NCBI GenBank assembly: GCA_023439045.1 | Contig: JAEXOY010000015.1 | Location: 124,001 to 188,000, forward strand | Length of the DNA stretch: 64,000 nt | DNA from: Bacillota bacterium | GTDB lineage: Bacteria; Bacillota; Clostridia; Acetivibrionales; DSM-1351 | Reading direction: 5' to 3' | Shown: piece by piece, positions 52,775-60,620 of the stretch | Position numbering within the stretch: the first letter of the stretch is position 1 | Layout of the letters: every line of letters starts with the position of its first letter | Notes under the pieces: model-generated | Databases searched by the model: none | What the model was told of the DNA's origin: nothing | What the model saw: only the letters and a program-made list of their open reading frames with translations | Made by a program: the position numbers and the translations under genes

Positions 52775-53759
52775 AGTAAAGAACAGATATTTTCAGTTGG
52801 TTTTTAGAGTTATTAATGAATGTGCTGATGGAAGGGCGAAAGCAGATTTGATCAGAATTGTGGACGATGGAGAATTTGAACAGAAACTGATTGGCAAAAA
52901 TCAGCAATCCTTTGCAGACATTATTCTTAATAGAGGAAATAAAGACGAAAATCTGAACCTTTTGAATGAAAAGAAGGGTTTATATTATCCATGTGTTGAT
53001 GCAAATGGGGAATTACCGCTTCCAGTCAGGTTTACAAATCTGGAAAAGGCCTGGCTCAAAGCTCTTTTAAATCAGCAGGAAGTAACATTGCTGCTTAGTA
53101 AAAATACACTTGATAAATTGAGTAAGGAGCTTGATGGATTCGATTCACCAATTAAGCAAGAATATTTTGAAACGACAAATTCAGTTAAATTACCTGAAAT
53201 TAGCCAAAGGGAGAATTACGAAGAAAACTTTAGATTAATACTTAAGGCGCTTATTTGTGAAAAGCCTATCAGATACAGTAATGTAGATAGAAATGGAAAT
53301 ATTCATTCAAACAAGCTGGCGCTTCCACTAGCTATTGAGTATTCAATGAGAGACACAAGATTTAGGGTGTCGTTGTTCTCAATAGACGATAATAGACCTG
53401 TTTTGGCCAATGTTTTTAGTCTAACAGATATAAATATAGTAGATGAAGATATAGGGATCGACCGGGACAAAGCAAAAAAGTTACTGTTTGAGCTAAAATA
53501 TTCTGATCAGCCTATAATATTGGAAGTCACTGACAAAAATTCTGCCATGGAAAGGTGCTTTATGTGCTTTTCTGGAATGGAGAGAACAGCCAGAGAACTT
53601 GGCAACAGCAAGTATGAGATAAGGTTAAATTATTATCTTTTTGAAGAGGAAGGACTTATTCAAAACATCTTATCTCTTGGACCTTATGTGAAGGTTATTT
53701 CACCTCAAAGAATTGCGAATGAAGTGGTTAAAAGAGTTAAGAAAGCTATTAGCCTATAG
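52758..53759 (+). CDS. WYL-domain protein 2
   Basis: Protein of 333 residues, a shorter and more divergent WYL protein with a WYL-like sandwich at about 155-235 and a WCX-type C-terminal extension. The N-terminus (M-E-L-F-N-E-V-K-N-R-Y-F) is a helical domain found in WYL proteins of RtcB operons. The chosen ATG at 52758 follows GGAGAC. It likely works as a pair with regulator 1, since the two overlap. A terminator follows at 53808. Confidence 0.8.
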   Translation: MELFNEVKNRYFQLVFRVINECADGRAKADLIRIVDDGEFEQKLIGKNQQSFADIILNRGNKDENLNLLNEKKGLYYPCVDANGELPLPVRFTNLEKAWLKALLNQQEVTLLLSKNTLDKLSKELDGFDSPIKQEYFETTNSVKLPEISQRENYEENFRLILKALICEKPIRYSNVDRNGNIHSNKLALPLAIEYSMRDTRFRVSLFSIDDNRPVLANVFSLTDINIVDEDIGIDRDKAKKLLFELKYSDQPIILEVTDKNSAMERCFMCFSGMERTARELGNSKYEIRLNYYLFEEEGLIQNILSLGPYVKVISPQRIANEVVKRVKKAISL

Positions 53760-53807
53760 TAGCAGAAATGCCGTGGAGCGATTAAGAATGAATATAATAG
53801 GTTTTTG

Positions 53808-53850
53808 AAAAAAGTTTGCATGGTTTTATTATTGCAAACTTTTTGTCTTT
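53808..53850 (+). terminator. Terminator of the WYL pair
   Basis: Stem AAAAAGTTTGCA with TGCAAACTTTTT around a 12-nt loop, followed by T-rich sequence; it separates the regulators from the RNA/slipin/rtcB unit. Confidence 0.85.
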
Positions 53851-53870
53851 TATATGTAAAGTTATCCTAG

Positions 53871-53876
53871 TATACT
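53871..53876 (+). promoter_or_regulatory. Candidate -10 element of the RNA-repair RNA
   Basis: TATACT at 53871-53876 with only a poor -35 (TTTTAT at 53848), as expected for an activator-dependent promoter. No sigma-54 motif was found. Confidence 0.35.
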
Positions 53877-53882
53877 GAAATT

Positions 53883-54350
53883 GTTCCTGATTCCTAAGGC
53901 AAAGATTTCTGAATGGTCTTGCGGTGCCTCCTTCTTTATTTGTTTGGGGTATACCGGGAAGTGGAACTCAATTAACCTTAGTGTCGGAGGTTCAACTCCT
54001 CTATTACCGTAAGGTAATTAGCTCAGTGGAAGAGCATAAGGCAATGAAAAGGGGTTCAAGTCCCCATCAGACTTTGGATCTGATTGCAGGTTGCAACTCT
54101 ATGTTAATGGAGAAAAACACATCAAATCTTTTGAAGGAATCCTCACCTTTTGGTTGATTTTTAACCTTAAGACCGGGAGATAAGCCTTGAAGTGTTCGGA
54201 TACCGGGTGTGACAAACCGAAACTCATTCATGATGTTATCTGACAATTCAGAATTCTTGAATTATCAGATAATAATGATTTAACTTCGGAATGTAATATC
54301 CTTAAGCAACACTCCGCCCAGAACTCGGGAGGGTTCCTGAGAAGGATTAC
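53883..54350 (+). ncRNA. Structured non-coding RNA region with tRNA-like modules, upstream of slipin-rtcB
   Basis: About 470 nt with no plausible gene but dense secondary structure. From 5': a permuted tRNA mimic (53976-54041); a second T-arm-like hairpin GGGG-TTCAAGT-CCCC (54051-54065) followed by a capped stem ATCAGA/TCTGAT (54066-54084); hairpins at 54084-54096 and 54097-54112; a repeat of the AACCTTA module at 54163; a stem TTCGG/CCGAA (54195-54220 region); a long stem TTATCTGA/TCAGATAA (54236-54272); and a closing stem 54293-54303 with 54342-54350. It is probably transcribed with slipin and rtcB and may be an RNA substrate or sensor of the repair system. Boundaries are estimates. Confidence 0.75.
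53976..54041 (+). ncRNA. Circularly permuted tRNA mimic
   Basis: Reading 5' to 3' in tRNA numbering: anticodon-stem 39-43 CCTTA (53976-53980), five-base variable loop GTGTC, T-stem GGAGG, T-loop TTCAACT, T-stem CCTCT, acceptor 66-71 ATTACC (54003-54008), tetraloop GTAA, acceptor 2-7 GGTAAT (54013-54018), T8-A9, D-stem GCTC, D-loop AGTGGAA, D-stem GAGC, A26, anticodon-stem 27-31 TAAGG (54037-54041). All stems pair, and the canonical tertiary partners are present: U8-A14, G15-C48, G18-U55, G19-C56, U54-A58. There is no anticodon loop and no CCA end: the molecule is open where the anticodon would be and closed at the acceptor. It cannot be aminoacylated in the normal way. Similar topology is known for the tRNA-like part of bacterial Y RNAs. 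Confidence 0.88.
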
Positions 54351-54380
54351 AAAGATGTATTAAAGAAAGGATGGATAATT

Positions 54381-55502
54381 ATGAAAGTAACAATTAAAAA
54401 TGATGAAAGAGGCTTATTATTTAAGGACGGAAACTATGTTAAATGCCTAAAGCCCGGCAAATATAGCCTTAATCCATTTGTTAGGTATTCAGTTGCTGTA
54501 GAGGACGTAAACAAGGTTTTTGAAACAGTTGGCAAGAACTTATCCATTTTTCTAGAGGACCAGGAGCTGCTGAAGGAACTATTGGTTGTTGATGTTCAAG
54601 ATTATGAGCTAGCAATACACTTTGAGGACGGTAAACTTTCAGAGGTTTTGAAATCCGGCAGGTATGCTTTCTGGAATGTACTTAAAAAGCATGATTTCCT
54701 AACAATTGATGTTAGAAATCCAGAGGTTAGGGACATTGACGCCTCAATATATAATAGCCCAAAGCTCTCAGGTGTTGTTGGTTATTTTGAAGTGGAGAGC
54801 CATGAAAAGGGTATTCTTTACTACAATAATGTTGTACAAAAAACATTGGAGCCAGGCAGATACTTCTTTTGGAAAGGCCCTGTACATACTATCGTAAAGA
54901 AAGTTGACCTTAGACAACAACAATTGGATATGACAGGTCAGGAAATCATGACGGAGGATAAAATAACTTTAAGGTTGAACTTTGTATGCCATTACAAAAT
55001 TACAGATCCCTTAAAGGTAGTTGAAATAAAATCCCTTGAAGCTCAACTCTACATAGTTTTACAGCTGATTTTAAGAGAGTATGTAGGCGGTATGAAGCTG
55101 GACGATCTGCTTATGAAGAAGCAGGAAATCGGTAGCTATGTGCTTGATAAGCTAAAAGAGATAAGTAGCAACTATGGTGTAGAGTTCCAGTTTGCCGGTG
55201 TAAAGGATATTATTTTACCAGGCGAAATAAAAGAAATATTAAATACTGTATTAATAGCAGAAAAAAAGGCCCAGGCCAATGTTATAACAAGAAGAGAAGA
55301 AGTTGCTTCAACTAGAAGCCTTTTAAATACCGCAAAGCTTATGGAGGAAAACCAGACACTTTATAGACTAAAGGAGCTTGAGTTCCTTGAGAAAATATGT
55401 GAGAAAATAGGCAATGTCTCGCTGACAGGCGGCGGTAGTCTATTGGAGCAATTGAATACCTTGCTTTCAAATAAGACATTTGATATGCAGAGTAAGGCAT
55501 AA
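54381..55502 (+). CDS. Slipin-type SPFH/Band 7 protein
   Basis: Protein of 373 residues with two weakly similar N-terminal segments (G-K-Y-S-L-N-P and S-G-R-Y-A-F-W-N-V) and a Band 7 domain at about 130-300, followed by a short A-E-K-K-A-Q-A-type coiled coil. It lacks an obvious N-terminal membrane helix, unlike classic slipins. Slipin homologues of this kind recur next to rtcB in bacteria. AAGAAAGG precedes the ATG. Function in RNA repair is unknown; it could scaffold the ligase. Confidence 0.85.
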   Translation: MKVTIKNDERGLLFKDGNYVKCLKPGKYSLNPFVRYSVAVEDVNKVFETVGKNLSIFLEDQELLKELLVVDVQDYELAIHFEDGKLSEVLKSGRYAFWNVLKKHDFLTIDVRNPEVRDIDASIYNSPKLSGVVGYFEVESHEKGILYYNNVVQKTLEPGRYFFWKGPVHTIVKKVDLRQQQLDMTGQEIMTEDKITLRLNFVCHYKITDPLKVVEIKSLEAQLYIVLQLILREYVGGMKLDDLLMKKQEIGSYVLDKLKEISSNYGVEFQFAGVKDIILPGEIKEILNTVLIAEKKAQANVITRREEVASTRSLLNTAKLMEENQTLYRLKELEFLEKICEKIGNVSLTGGGSLLEQLNTLLSNKTFDMQSKA

Positions 55503-55522
55503 GTATAAGATTTTTCTATGAT

Positions 55523-55563
55523 GTCTCCCTTGTTGATGATATATTAGCGAGGGAGACTTATTT
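55523..55563 (+). terminator. Hairpin between slipin and rtcB
   Basis: Stem GTCTCCCT/AGGGAGAC with a 19-nt loop and weak T content after it; may be a partial terminator or an mRNA-processing element. Confidence 0.45.
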
Positions 55564-55582
55564 ATTAAAAGAAGGTGAAAAA

Positions 55583-56767
55583 ATGATTGAAATCAAAGGA
55601 AAATACAATTCAGCTAAAGTCTTTACCAATAATTTGGAGCAAAGGGCTGCGGGACAGATACTAGAGCTATGTAATCAAGAGTATTCTAAAGATAGCAAAA
55701 TCAGAATAATGCCTGATACTCACGCCGGAGCAGGCTGTACTATCGGAACTACTATGACCATTAAGGATAAAATAGTTCCAAACCTTGTGGGAGTTGACAT
55801 CGGCTGTGGAATGTTTGTTAGCGTATTGGGAAAAACAGAGATTAATTTCAAGAGGCTTGATGAAGTTATTCGGAGCTGTGTTCCTAGCGGTTTTGACGTA
55901 CGTGAGAATCCTCATGAATATAATGCATTTGTGGATATACATAGCTTAAGATGTAAAGAGCATGTAGATTTGAAAAGGGCATCTCTAAGCATAGGCACCC
56001 TAGGAGGTGGAAATCACTTCATTGAAATGAATGTTGACGATGATAAAAATGTATATTTAGTTGTACATTCAGGTAGCCGCTATCTAGGTAAGCAGATCGC
56101 TGAATATTATCAGAATAGGGCAACGAAAGAAATTGTAAAGAAAAGTAATGATGAGATTATTTCCGTATTAAAATGCCAAGGCAGAGAGCGGGATATTCAG
56201 AAGGAGATTGAAAAATCGAGAACTGATATAAATGACTCTTTAGCCTATGTTCAGGGCCAGACTTTTGATGATTATAATCATGATATGATGATTGCTCAGT
56301 TGTTTGCAGAATTCAACAGGAAAGCTATTGCGGAGGTTATTATTCGCAAAATGAAATTTAATGTTATTGATAGTTTTACTACAATTCATAATTATATAGA
56401 TATGGATGAAATGATTCTGAGAAAAGGCGCCATATCTGCAAAAGAAGGCGAAAGAGTGATAATTCCTATTAATATGAGAGATGGAAGTATTATCGCTACA
56501 GGCAAGGGAAATATTGATTGGAACCAATCAGCCCCTCATGGCGCAGGCAGGTTAATGAGCCGAAAGCAGGCAAGACTTAACTTGTCATTGGAAGAGTTTA
56601 AAAAGTCGATGGATGGGATATATACTACATCACTGTCAATGGATACACTAGATGAAGCTCCGTTCGCGTATAAGCCCATCGAAGAGATAATTACCAATAT
56701 TCAAGATACTGTTGAAATCCATACAATAATCAAACCTATTTATAACTTTAAGGCATCTGATGATTGA
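55583..56767 (+). CDS. rtcB: RNA-splicing/repair ligase RtcB
   Basis: RNA ligase of 394 residues that joins 2',3'-cyclic phosphate (or 3'-phosphate) ends to 5'-OH ends using GTP and Mn2+. Conserved features: D-T-H-A-G in the N-terminus, D-I-G-C75-G-M, G-G-G-N-H-F-I-E, H-S-G-S-R, and P-H319-G-A-G-R with the guanylylated histidine. It lacks a partner archease. AAGAAGGTG precedes the ATG. It is the core of the locus, with the WYL regulators, tRNA-like RNA and slipin upstream. Confidence 0.96.
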   Translation: MIEIKGKYNSAKVFTNNLEQRAAGQILELCNQEYSKDSKIRIMPDTHAGAGCTIGTTMTIKDKIVPNLVGVDIGCGMFVSVLGKTEINFKRLDEVIRSCVPSGFDVRENPHEYNAFVDIHSLRCKEHVDLKRASLSIGTLGGGNHFIEMNVDDDKNVYLVVHSGSRYLGKQIAEYYQNRATKEIVKKSNDEIISVLKCQGRERDIQKEIEKSRTDINDSLAYVQGQTFDDYNHDMMIAQLFAEFNRKAIAEVIIRKMKFNVIDSFTTIHNYIDMDEMILRKGAISAKEGERVIIPINMRDGSIIATGKGNIDWNQSAPHGAGRLMSRKQARLNLSLEEFKKSMDGIYTTSLSMDTLDEAPFAYKPIEEIITNIQDTVEIHTIIKPIYNFKASDD

Positions 56768-56841
56768 CAAATAGATGTAAGTTATACTTTAACTTTATGC
56801 CTACCGAGTTTATACTAAATATAAATAAGGTTGGTGAAAAT

Positions 56842-57480
56842 ATGAATTTAATAGACTCTATAATATTTGATCTGGATGGGACTCTTTGGGATGCAACTGA
56901 CATTACATTCAGGGCGTGGGAAAAGATATTGAAGGATAGGAAAGAAATCAAGGAACCAATAACCCTTGAAATGTACCAAAGCGTTCAAGGTATGCAGGCT
57001 GCTGAAATAGGAGCAAAGTTCTTTCCATACTTATCGGAGAAAGACCAAATGGATTTGGTTAATATCTGTTGCGAGGCAGAAAATCCTTTGATACTAAAAG
57101 AAGGCGGTATTCTATATAATAATCTTGAGTCAACGCTGGAAAAACTTGCTGAGCGATACCCATTATTTATTGTGAGTAACTGTCATGATGGCTACATAGA
57201 AGCTTTTCTGGAATATCACGAACTGAGCCACTATTTCAAGGATATCGAAAGTGCAGGGGCGACTGGATTTTCAAAGGGTGAAAACATCAAGCTGATTATC
57301 GAGAGAAATCAACTTAAGCATCCAATCTATGTGGGAGATACTGAAGGTGATTGTAACAGTGCTAGACAGGCAAAGGTGCCTTTTGTTTTTGCAAGCTACG
57401 GCTTTGGAAGAGTAAAAGATTACGATATGAAGATTGACGACATAACTGATTTGTTAAAAGTTGTTAGTCAAGATAATTAG
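56842..57480 (+). CDS. HAD-family hydrolase (phosphoglycolate-phosphatase-like)
   Basis: Phosphatase of 212 residues. Motif I F-D10-L-D12-G-T, motif II S-N in I-V-S-N-C-H, Lys in F-S-K-G, motif III-IV G-D-T-E-G-D. The ATG at 56842 follows GGTTGGTG; the frame is open to 56764, but that extension lies in a dispersed repeat shared with 42630. Substrate unknown. It follows rtcB by about 75 bp and could be co-transcribed. Confidence 0.88.
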   Translation: MNLIDSIIFDLDGTLWDATDITFRAWEKILKDRKEIKEPITLEMYQSVQGMQAAEIGAKFFPYLSEKDQMDLVNICCEAENPLILKEGGILYNNLESTLEKLAERYPLFIVSNCHDGYIEAFLEYHELSHYFKDIESAGATGFSKGENIKLIIERNQLKHPIYVGDTEGDCNSARQAKVPFVFASYGFGRVKDYDMKIDDITDLLKVVSQDN

Positions 57481-57542
57481 CAAGGATAGAGTTTTCAAAA
57501 AGGTATAAGCCAGAGTGCTTGTAAGGAATGTAGGGGGAAAAT

Positions 57543-57980
57543 ATGCAGATACAAATTGCTGACAAAAGTGACCTGAATGGATTACTTTCACTATATACAC
57601 AATTGCATAACAATAAAATGCCGGATATAGATGATAGGCTACTTTCTATATGGAATGATATTTTAAATGATGAAAATCATTACATATTTATTTGTAAAGA
57701 GGACAATACGATAGTTTCTTCCTGCGTTATGGTTATTGTGCCTAATCTGACTAATAACCAGAGACCATACGCCCTGATAGAAAATGTAGTTACGCATGAA
57801 GACTACCGAAATAAAGGCCTTGCAACAGCTGTTTTGGAATATGCTAAAAAAATTGCTATTGATAAAAATTGCTATAAAATTATGCTAATGACAGGCAGCA
57901 AGAAGGACAGTACCTTGAATTTTTACAGAAGAGCAGGGTACAATTCGGAGGATAAAACTGCATTCATACAGTGGTTATAA
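57543..57980 (+). CDS. GNAT-family N-acetyltransferase
   Basis: Protein of 145 residues with the GNAT fold: V-T-H-E-D-Y-R-N-K-G-L-A-T (acetyl-CoA pyrophosphate loop), I-M-L-M-T-G-S, and F-Y-R-R-A-G-Y near the C-terminus. Acceptor unknown. GGGGGAAA precedes the ATG. Confidence 0.9.
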   Translation: MQIQIADKSDLNGLLSLYTQLHNNKMPDIDDRLLSIWNDILNDENHYIFICKEDNTIVSSCVMVIVPNLTNNQRPYALIENVVTHEDYRNKGLATAVLEYAKKIAIDKNCYKIMLMTGSKKDSTLNFYRRAGYNSEDKTAFIQWL

Positions 57981-58049
57981 CAAGCAAGGAATAGTTCAGG
58001 CAATGAGGGAGCTTGAGCACCTATTAAATAAATTTGAAAATAGTGATAC

Positions 58050-58130
58050 TAATAATATCAGTTCTCAAATAATATCACTTTTCAAATAACATCACTTCTC
58101 AAATAATATCAATTCTCAAAATTGATATCC
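58050..58130. repeat. Tandem 17-18 bp repeats reaching into the next gene
   Basis: About four copies of a unit like TCTCAAATAATATCACT. The last copy overlaps the stop codon and final codons of the minus-strand gene at 58109, so the repeat expansion has shaped its C-terminus. Confidence 0.75.
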
Positions 58131-59098
58131 TGTTTCTCCACATAAGGGAATGTTATAATCTCGGTGCCATCAAGGTTTTCTTTATTCATATAAACTGCAT
58201 TAATTCTGCTATTATCATATGTTTTATAATAATAAATTCGGCTTTCAAGGTTCATGCAGGAAGAATAAGTAGTGAAATCTAGCATGCCGGTATCTGTTAT
58301 TATTCCGCCTTTTACCATTTTGACATAGTCTAGCATGTGAAAGAACTGAGTAACAGCATCTAGCTCATTATTCTGAGGTGGCATTACAGATCGTATAAAT
58401 GCAATTCTAACAAATCTGGAAACTGAAGCAAAATCTCCTGGAATGCCCAGGGTGCCTGAACCAAGTCCTAAAGCTTTTAGCTTAAGGTTACCCCACTGAG
58501 TTTGTTCTGGATGCTTTGTACTAAGATAAAGATATTCATTTAGGTTTGTCAGGTGCCAATCAAAGGTTGGATTATTTGTCATTACACCTACTGGATTTTC
58601 ACAAACAACCAATCTTTCCTTTGTTTTTTCTACTACCATAGACCTGCCTGAAATATCTGTAATCATCCAATGCAACATTGGTAAAGGCGTTTTCTCATTT
58701 AAAGGTATACCGACCAATTCCAGGTCTTGAATTGACTTTGCTACCTCGTCAATTGTAGTGTGATTGGACAAGACCCATTGTATAAAGTCATACGGAGCTA
58801 TATTGTTTTTACCCTCCACCGGCTTTTCTTCAAAGTGTGCATAGCCTTCAAAATTCAACCCTGCACAAGCCAAGCCGGTTTCATTCATGGCATCTGCAAA
58901 TACTGCATGTTGCCCAATCTCCGTTCCGATACCAATAATTGCTTTATGATTCTTAACCTTTTGGCCAGTTACTTTGCATTCATATTCATAATTTCTCGGA
59001 AGGATTAACACGGACTGATTAAAGCTATATCCCAAATCCATATTCCTTCCAAAGAAATGCTGCCCGTTTTCTGTCGCTATAGTCAATGCTGTGCACAT
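58109..59098 (-). CDS. Choloylglycine hydrolase / penicillin V acylase family protein
   Basis: Ntn-hydrolase of 329 residues cleaving a linear amide bond. M-C2-T-A-L exposes the Cys nucleophile after Met removal; R18 and D21 (G-R-N-M-D) and N82 (N-E-T-G-L) fit the active site; a later N-x-x-x in V-M-T-N-N-P-T-F and R near 227 match. Whether the substrate is a bile salt, penicillin V or an acyl-homoserine lactone cannot be told; in a free-living clostridium a signal or peptide amide is possible. GGTGAT lies just before the ATG. Confidence 0.9.
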   Translation of the reverse strand: MCTALTIATENGQHFFGRNMDLGYSFNQSVLILPRNYEYECKVTGQKVKNHKAIIGIGTEIGQHAVFADAMNETGLACAGLNFEGYAHFEEKPVEGKNNIAPYDFIQWVLSNHTTIDEVAKSIQDLELVGIPLNEKTPLPMLHWMITDISGRSMVVEKTKERLVVCENPVGVMTNNPTFDWHLTNLNEYLYLSTKHPEQTQWGNLKLKALGLGSGTLGIPGDFASVSRFVRIAFIRSVMPPQNNELDAVTQFFHMLDYVKMVKGGIITDTGMLDFTTYSSCMNLESRIYYYKTYDNSRINAVYMNKENLDGTEIITFPYVEKQDINFEN

Positions 59099-59190
59099 AT
59101 TATCACCTTTATTACTAAATAAATTAATATACTAAACGAGTTAATACAACCAAGTTAATATACCAATAGTATTTTCTGCTGATAATAATA

Positions 59191-59400
59191 ATATATACGC
59201 TTAATATAGATTGCAAAAATATATACGCTTACTATTGATAATAATGATATATCTCTTAATATAGATAACAATGATATATCGCTTATTATAGATTTCAATA
59301 ATATATAAGCTTTCTATGATTACAGTAATATATACGCTTAATATAGATTACTATAATATCTGTACTTATAATGGATAACTACAATAAATACACTTACTTT
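59191..59400. repeat. Degenerate tandem repeats of about 27-28 bp
   Basis: Seven to eight imperfect copies of a unit like ATATATACGCTTAATATAGATT, in the divergent region upstream of the choloylglycine-hydrolase gene. No spacers or CRISPR features. Confidence 0.75.
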
Positions 59401-59479
59401 AAATATTTAATCTTCATAAAAATTACCATAATCAAATTGAAAATAAGTGACATACTATAACTAGACATGATTCTTGTGA

Positions 59480-59684
59480 ATCATTGTCATAACTCAATTA
59501 GACTAGCATTAGTTGGATTTGAGGTGATTAGGATGTATGGAGCTTTCTTGGAACCTGTTATGATACGCGCAGTTTAGCATATTAAAGATGGGGGATGGTA
59601 AAGTTGAACTTCTTAATGCAACACAAAAGCCATCAATACTAGTTTAAGGATACAGGGTTACATTTATGTAGCCCTGTATTTTTT
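59480..59684 (+). other. Possible short transcript with a 14-codon frame
   Basis: A GAGGTGAT ribosome-binding site, ATG at 59533, and a 14-codon frame (M-Y-G-A-F-L-E-P-V-M-I-R-A-V) to TAG at 59577, followed by about 70 nt and a strong terminator. It could be a small peptide gene, a leader peptide or a small RNA. No conserved RNA family recognised. Confidence 0.4.
59650..59684 (+). terminator. Strong terminator before hypB
   Basis: Perfect 12-pair stem ATACAGGGTTAC/GTAGCCCTGTAT (one G-U), six-nt loop and T-run. Confidence 0.9.
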
Positions 59685-59893
59685 AATTAGAGCATATAGC
59701 ATTGTGTGCACTAGGCTCACAAAGCCATCAACTGCAATATAAAGCATTAAATTTGGAAATTTGTCCTAAATTAATTAGTTTGAATTATGTAAAATAGTAC
59801 GATATAATAATTAGTATATGTATTACTCTTTTGTAATATCCTGAGTCCATATTTAAAGTTTGGCAATCATTTAATTATTAAGGGGGACCTCCC

Positions 59894-60562
59894 ATGGACA
59901 GCTTTAAAATACTAACTATCAAGAAGAGTATTTTTGAGGATAATGACAATCAGGCTAATTTACTTAGAAGTAATCTCAAAAGTAACAAAACCTTTCTTTT
60001 AAATCTTATGTCTTCACCTGGATCTGGAAAGACAACAACAATTACTAGAACTATTGAAGCGTTACATAATGAAATGCGAATAGGAATTATGGAAGCGGAT
60101 ATTGACTCTGATGTTGATGCTCAGACTGTATTACAAACAGGTGCAAAGGTAATCCAACTTCACACTGGTGGAATGTGTCATTTAGACGCTGAAATGACAA
60201 AGCAAGGAATAGAAGCGCTTGGCGTGGAAGACCTTGATTTGGTTATCTTAGAAAATATCGGCAATCTTATATGTCCTGCAGAATTTGACACAGGAGCAGT
60301 ACGTAATGCTATGATTCTCAGTGTTCCCGAGGGGGACGACAAGCCACTAAAATATCCACATATATTTTCAGTAGTTGATGTTTTGATTATAAACAAAATG
60401 GATGCTGCTGAGTTCTTTAATTTCAATTTGAATGCAGTTATTGAAAGAGTAACAAAACTGAATCCAAATATCAAGGTTATTCCTATCAGCGCAAAAAATG
60501 GTACAGGTATGGAGGAATGGCTAGATTGGCTGCGCCATGAAGTTAGCAGTTGGATATCATAG
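59894..60562 (+). CDS. hypB: Hydrogenase nickel-incorporation GTPase HypB
   Basis: GTPase of 222 residues that drives nickel insertion into [NiFe]-hydrogenase (or urease-like) enzymes. P-loop S-P-G-S-G-K46-T near residue 41, the metal/GTP-linked E-A-D-I-D-S-D, G-G-M-C-H-L-D with the bridging Cys-His, and N-K-M-D for guanine. The N-terminal high-affinity nickel motif of E. coli HypB is absent, as is common. GGGGGACC precedes the ATG. HypA is encoded two genes downstream. Confidence 0.93.
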   Translation: MDSFKILTIKKSIFEDNDNQANLLRSNLKSNKTFLLNLMSSPGSGKTTTITRTIEALHNEMRIGIMEADIDSDVDAQTVLQTGAKVIQLHTGGMCHLDAEMTKQGIEALGVEDLDLVILENIGNLICPAEFDTGAVRNAMILSVPEGDDKPLKYPHIFSVVDVLIINKMDAAEFFNFNLNAVIERVTKLNPNIKVIPISAKNGTGMEEWLDWLRHEVSSWIS

Positions 60563-60620
60563 TTGTTTGATAGTTGTGGTCTTATATTAACTAAATATTT
60601 AATTCTAGGGGGATTTAAAA

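Noticed and set aside
54019..54066. An ordinary tRNA gene, because of the TAGCTCAGTGGAAGAGCA D-arm and the GGGGTTCAAGTCCCC T-arm.
   Set aside because: No anticodon arm fits between these arms and the 5' acceptor strand pairs with sequence upstream rather than downstream. The permuted reading explains the D-arm much better.
53924..54157. A 77-codon plus-strand frame overlapping the tRNA-like region.
   Set aside because: It runs straight through perfectly paired tRNA-like stems, has no ribosome-binding site or recognisable protein features, and its codons follow RNA structure, so it is an accidental frame.
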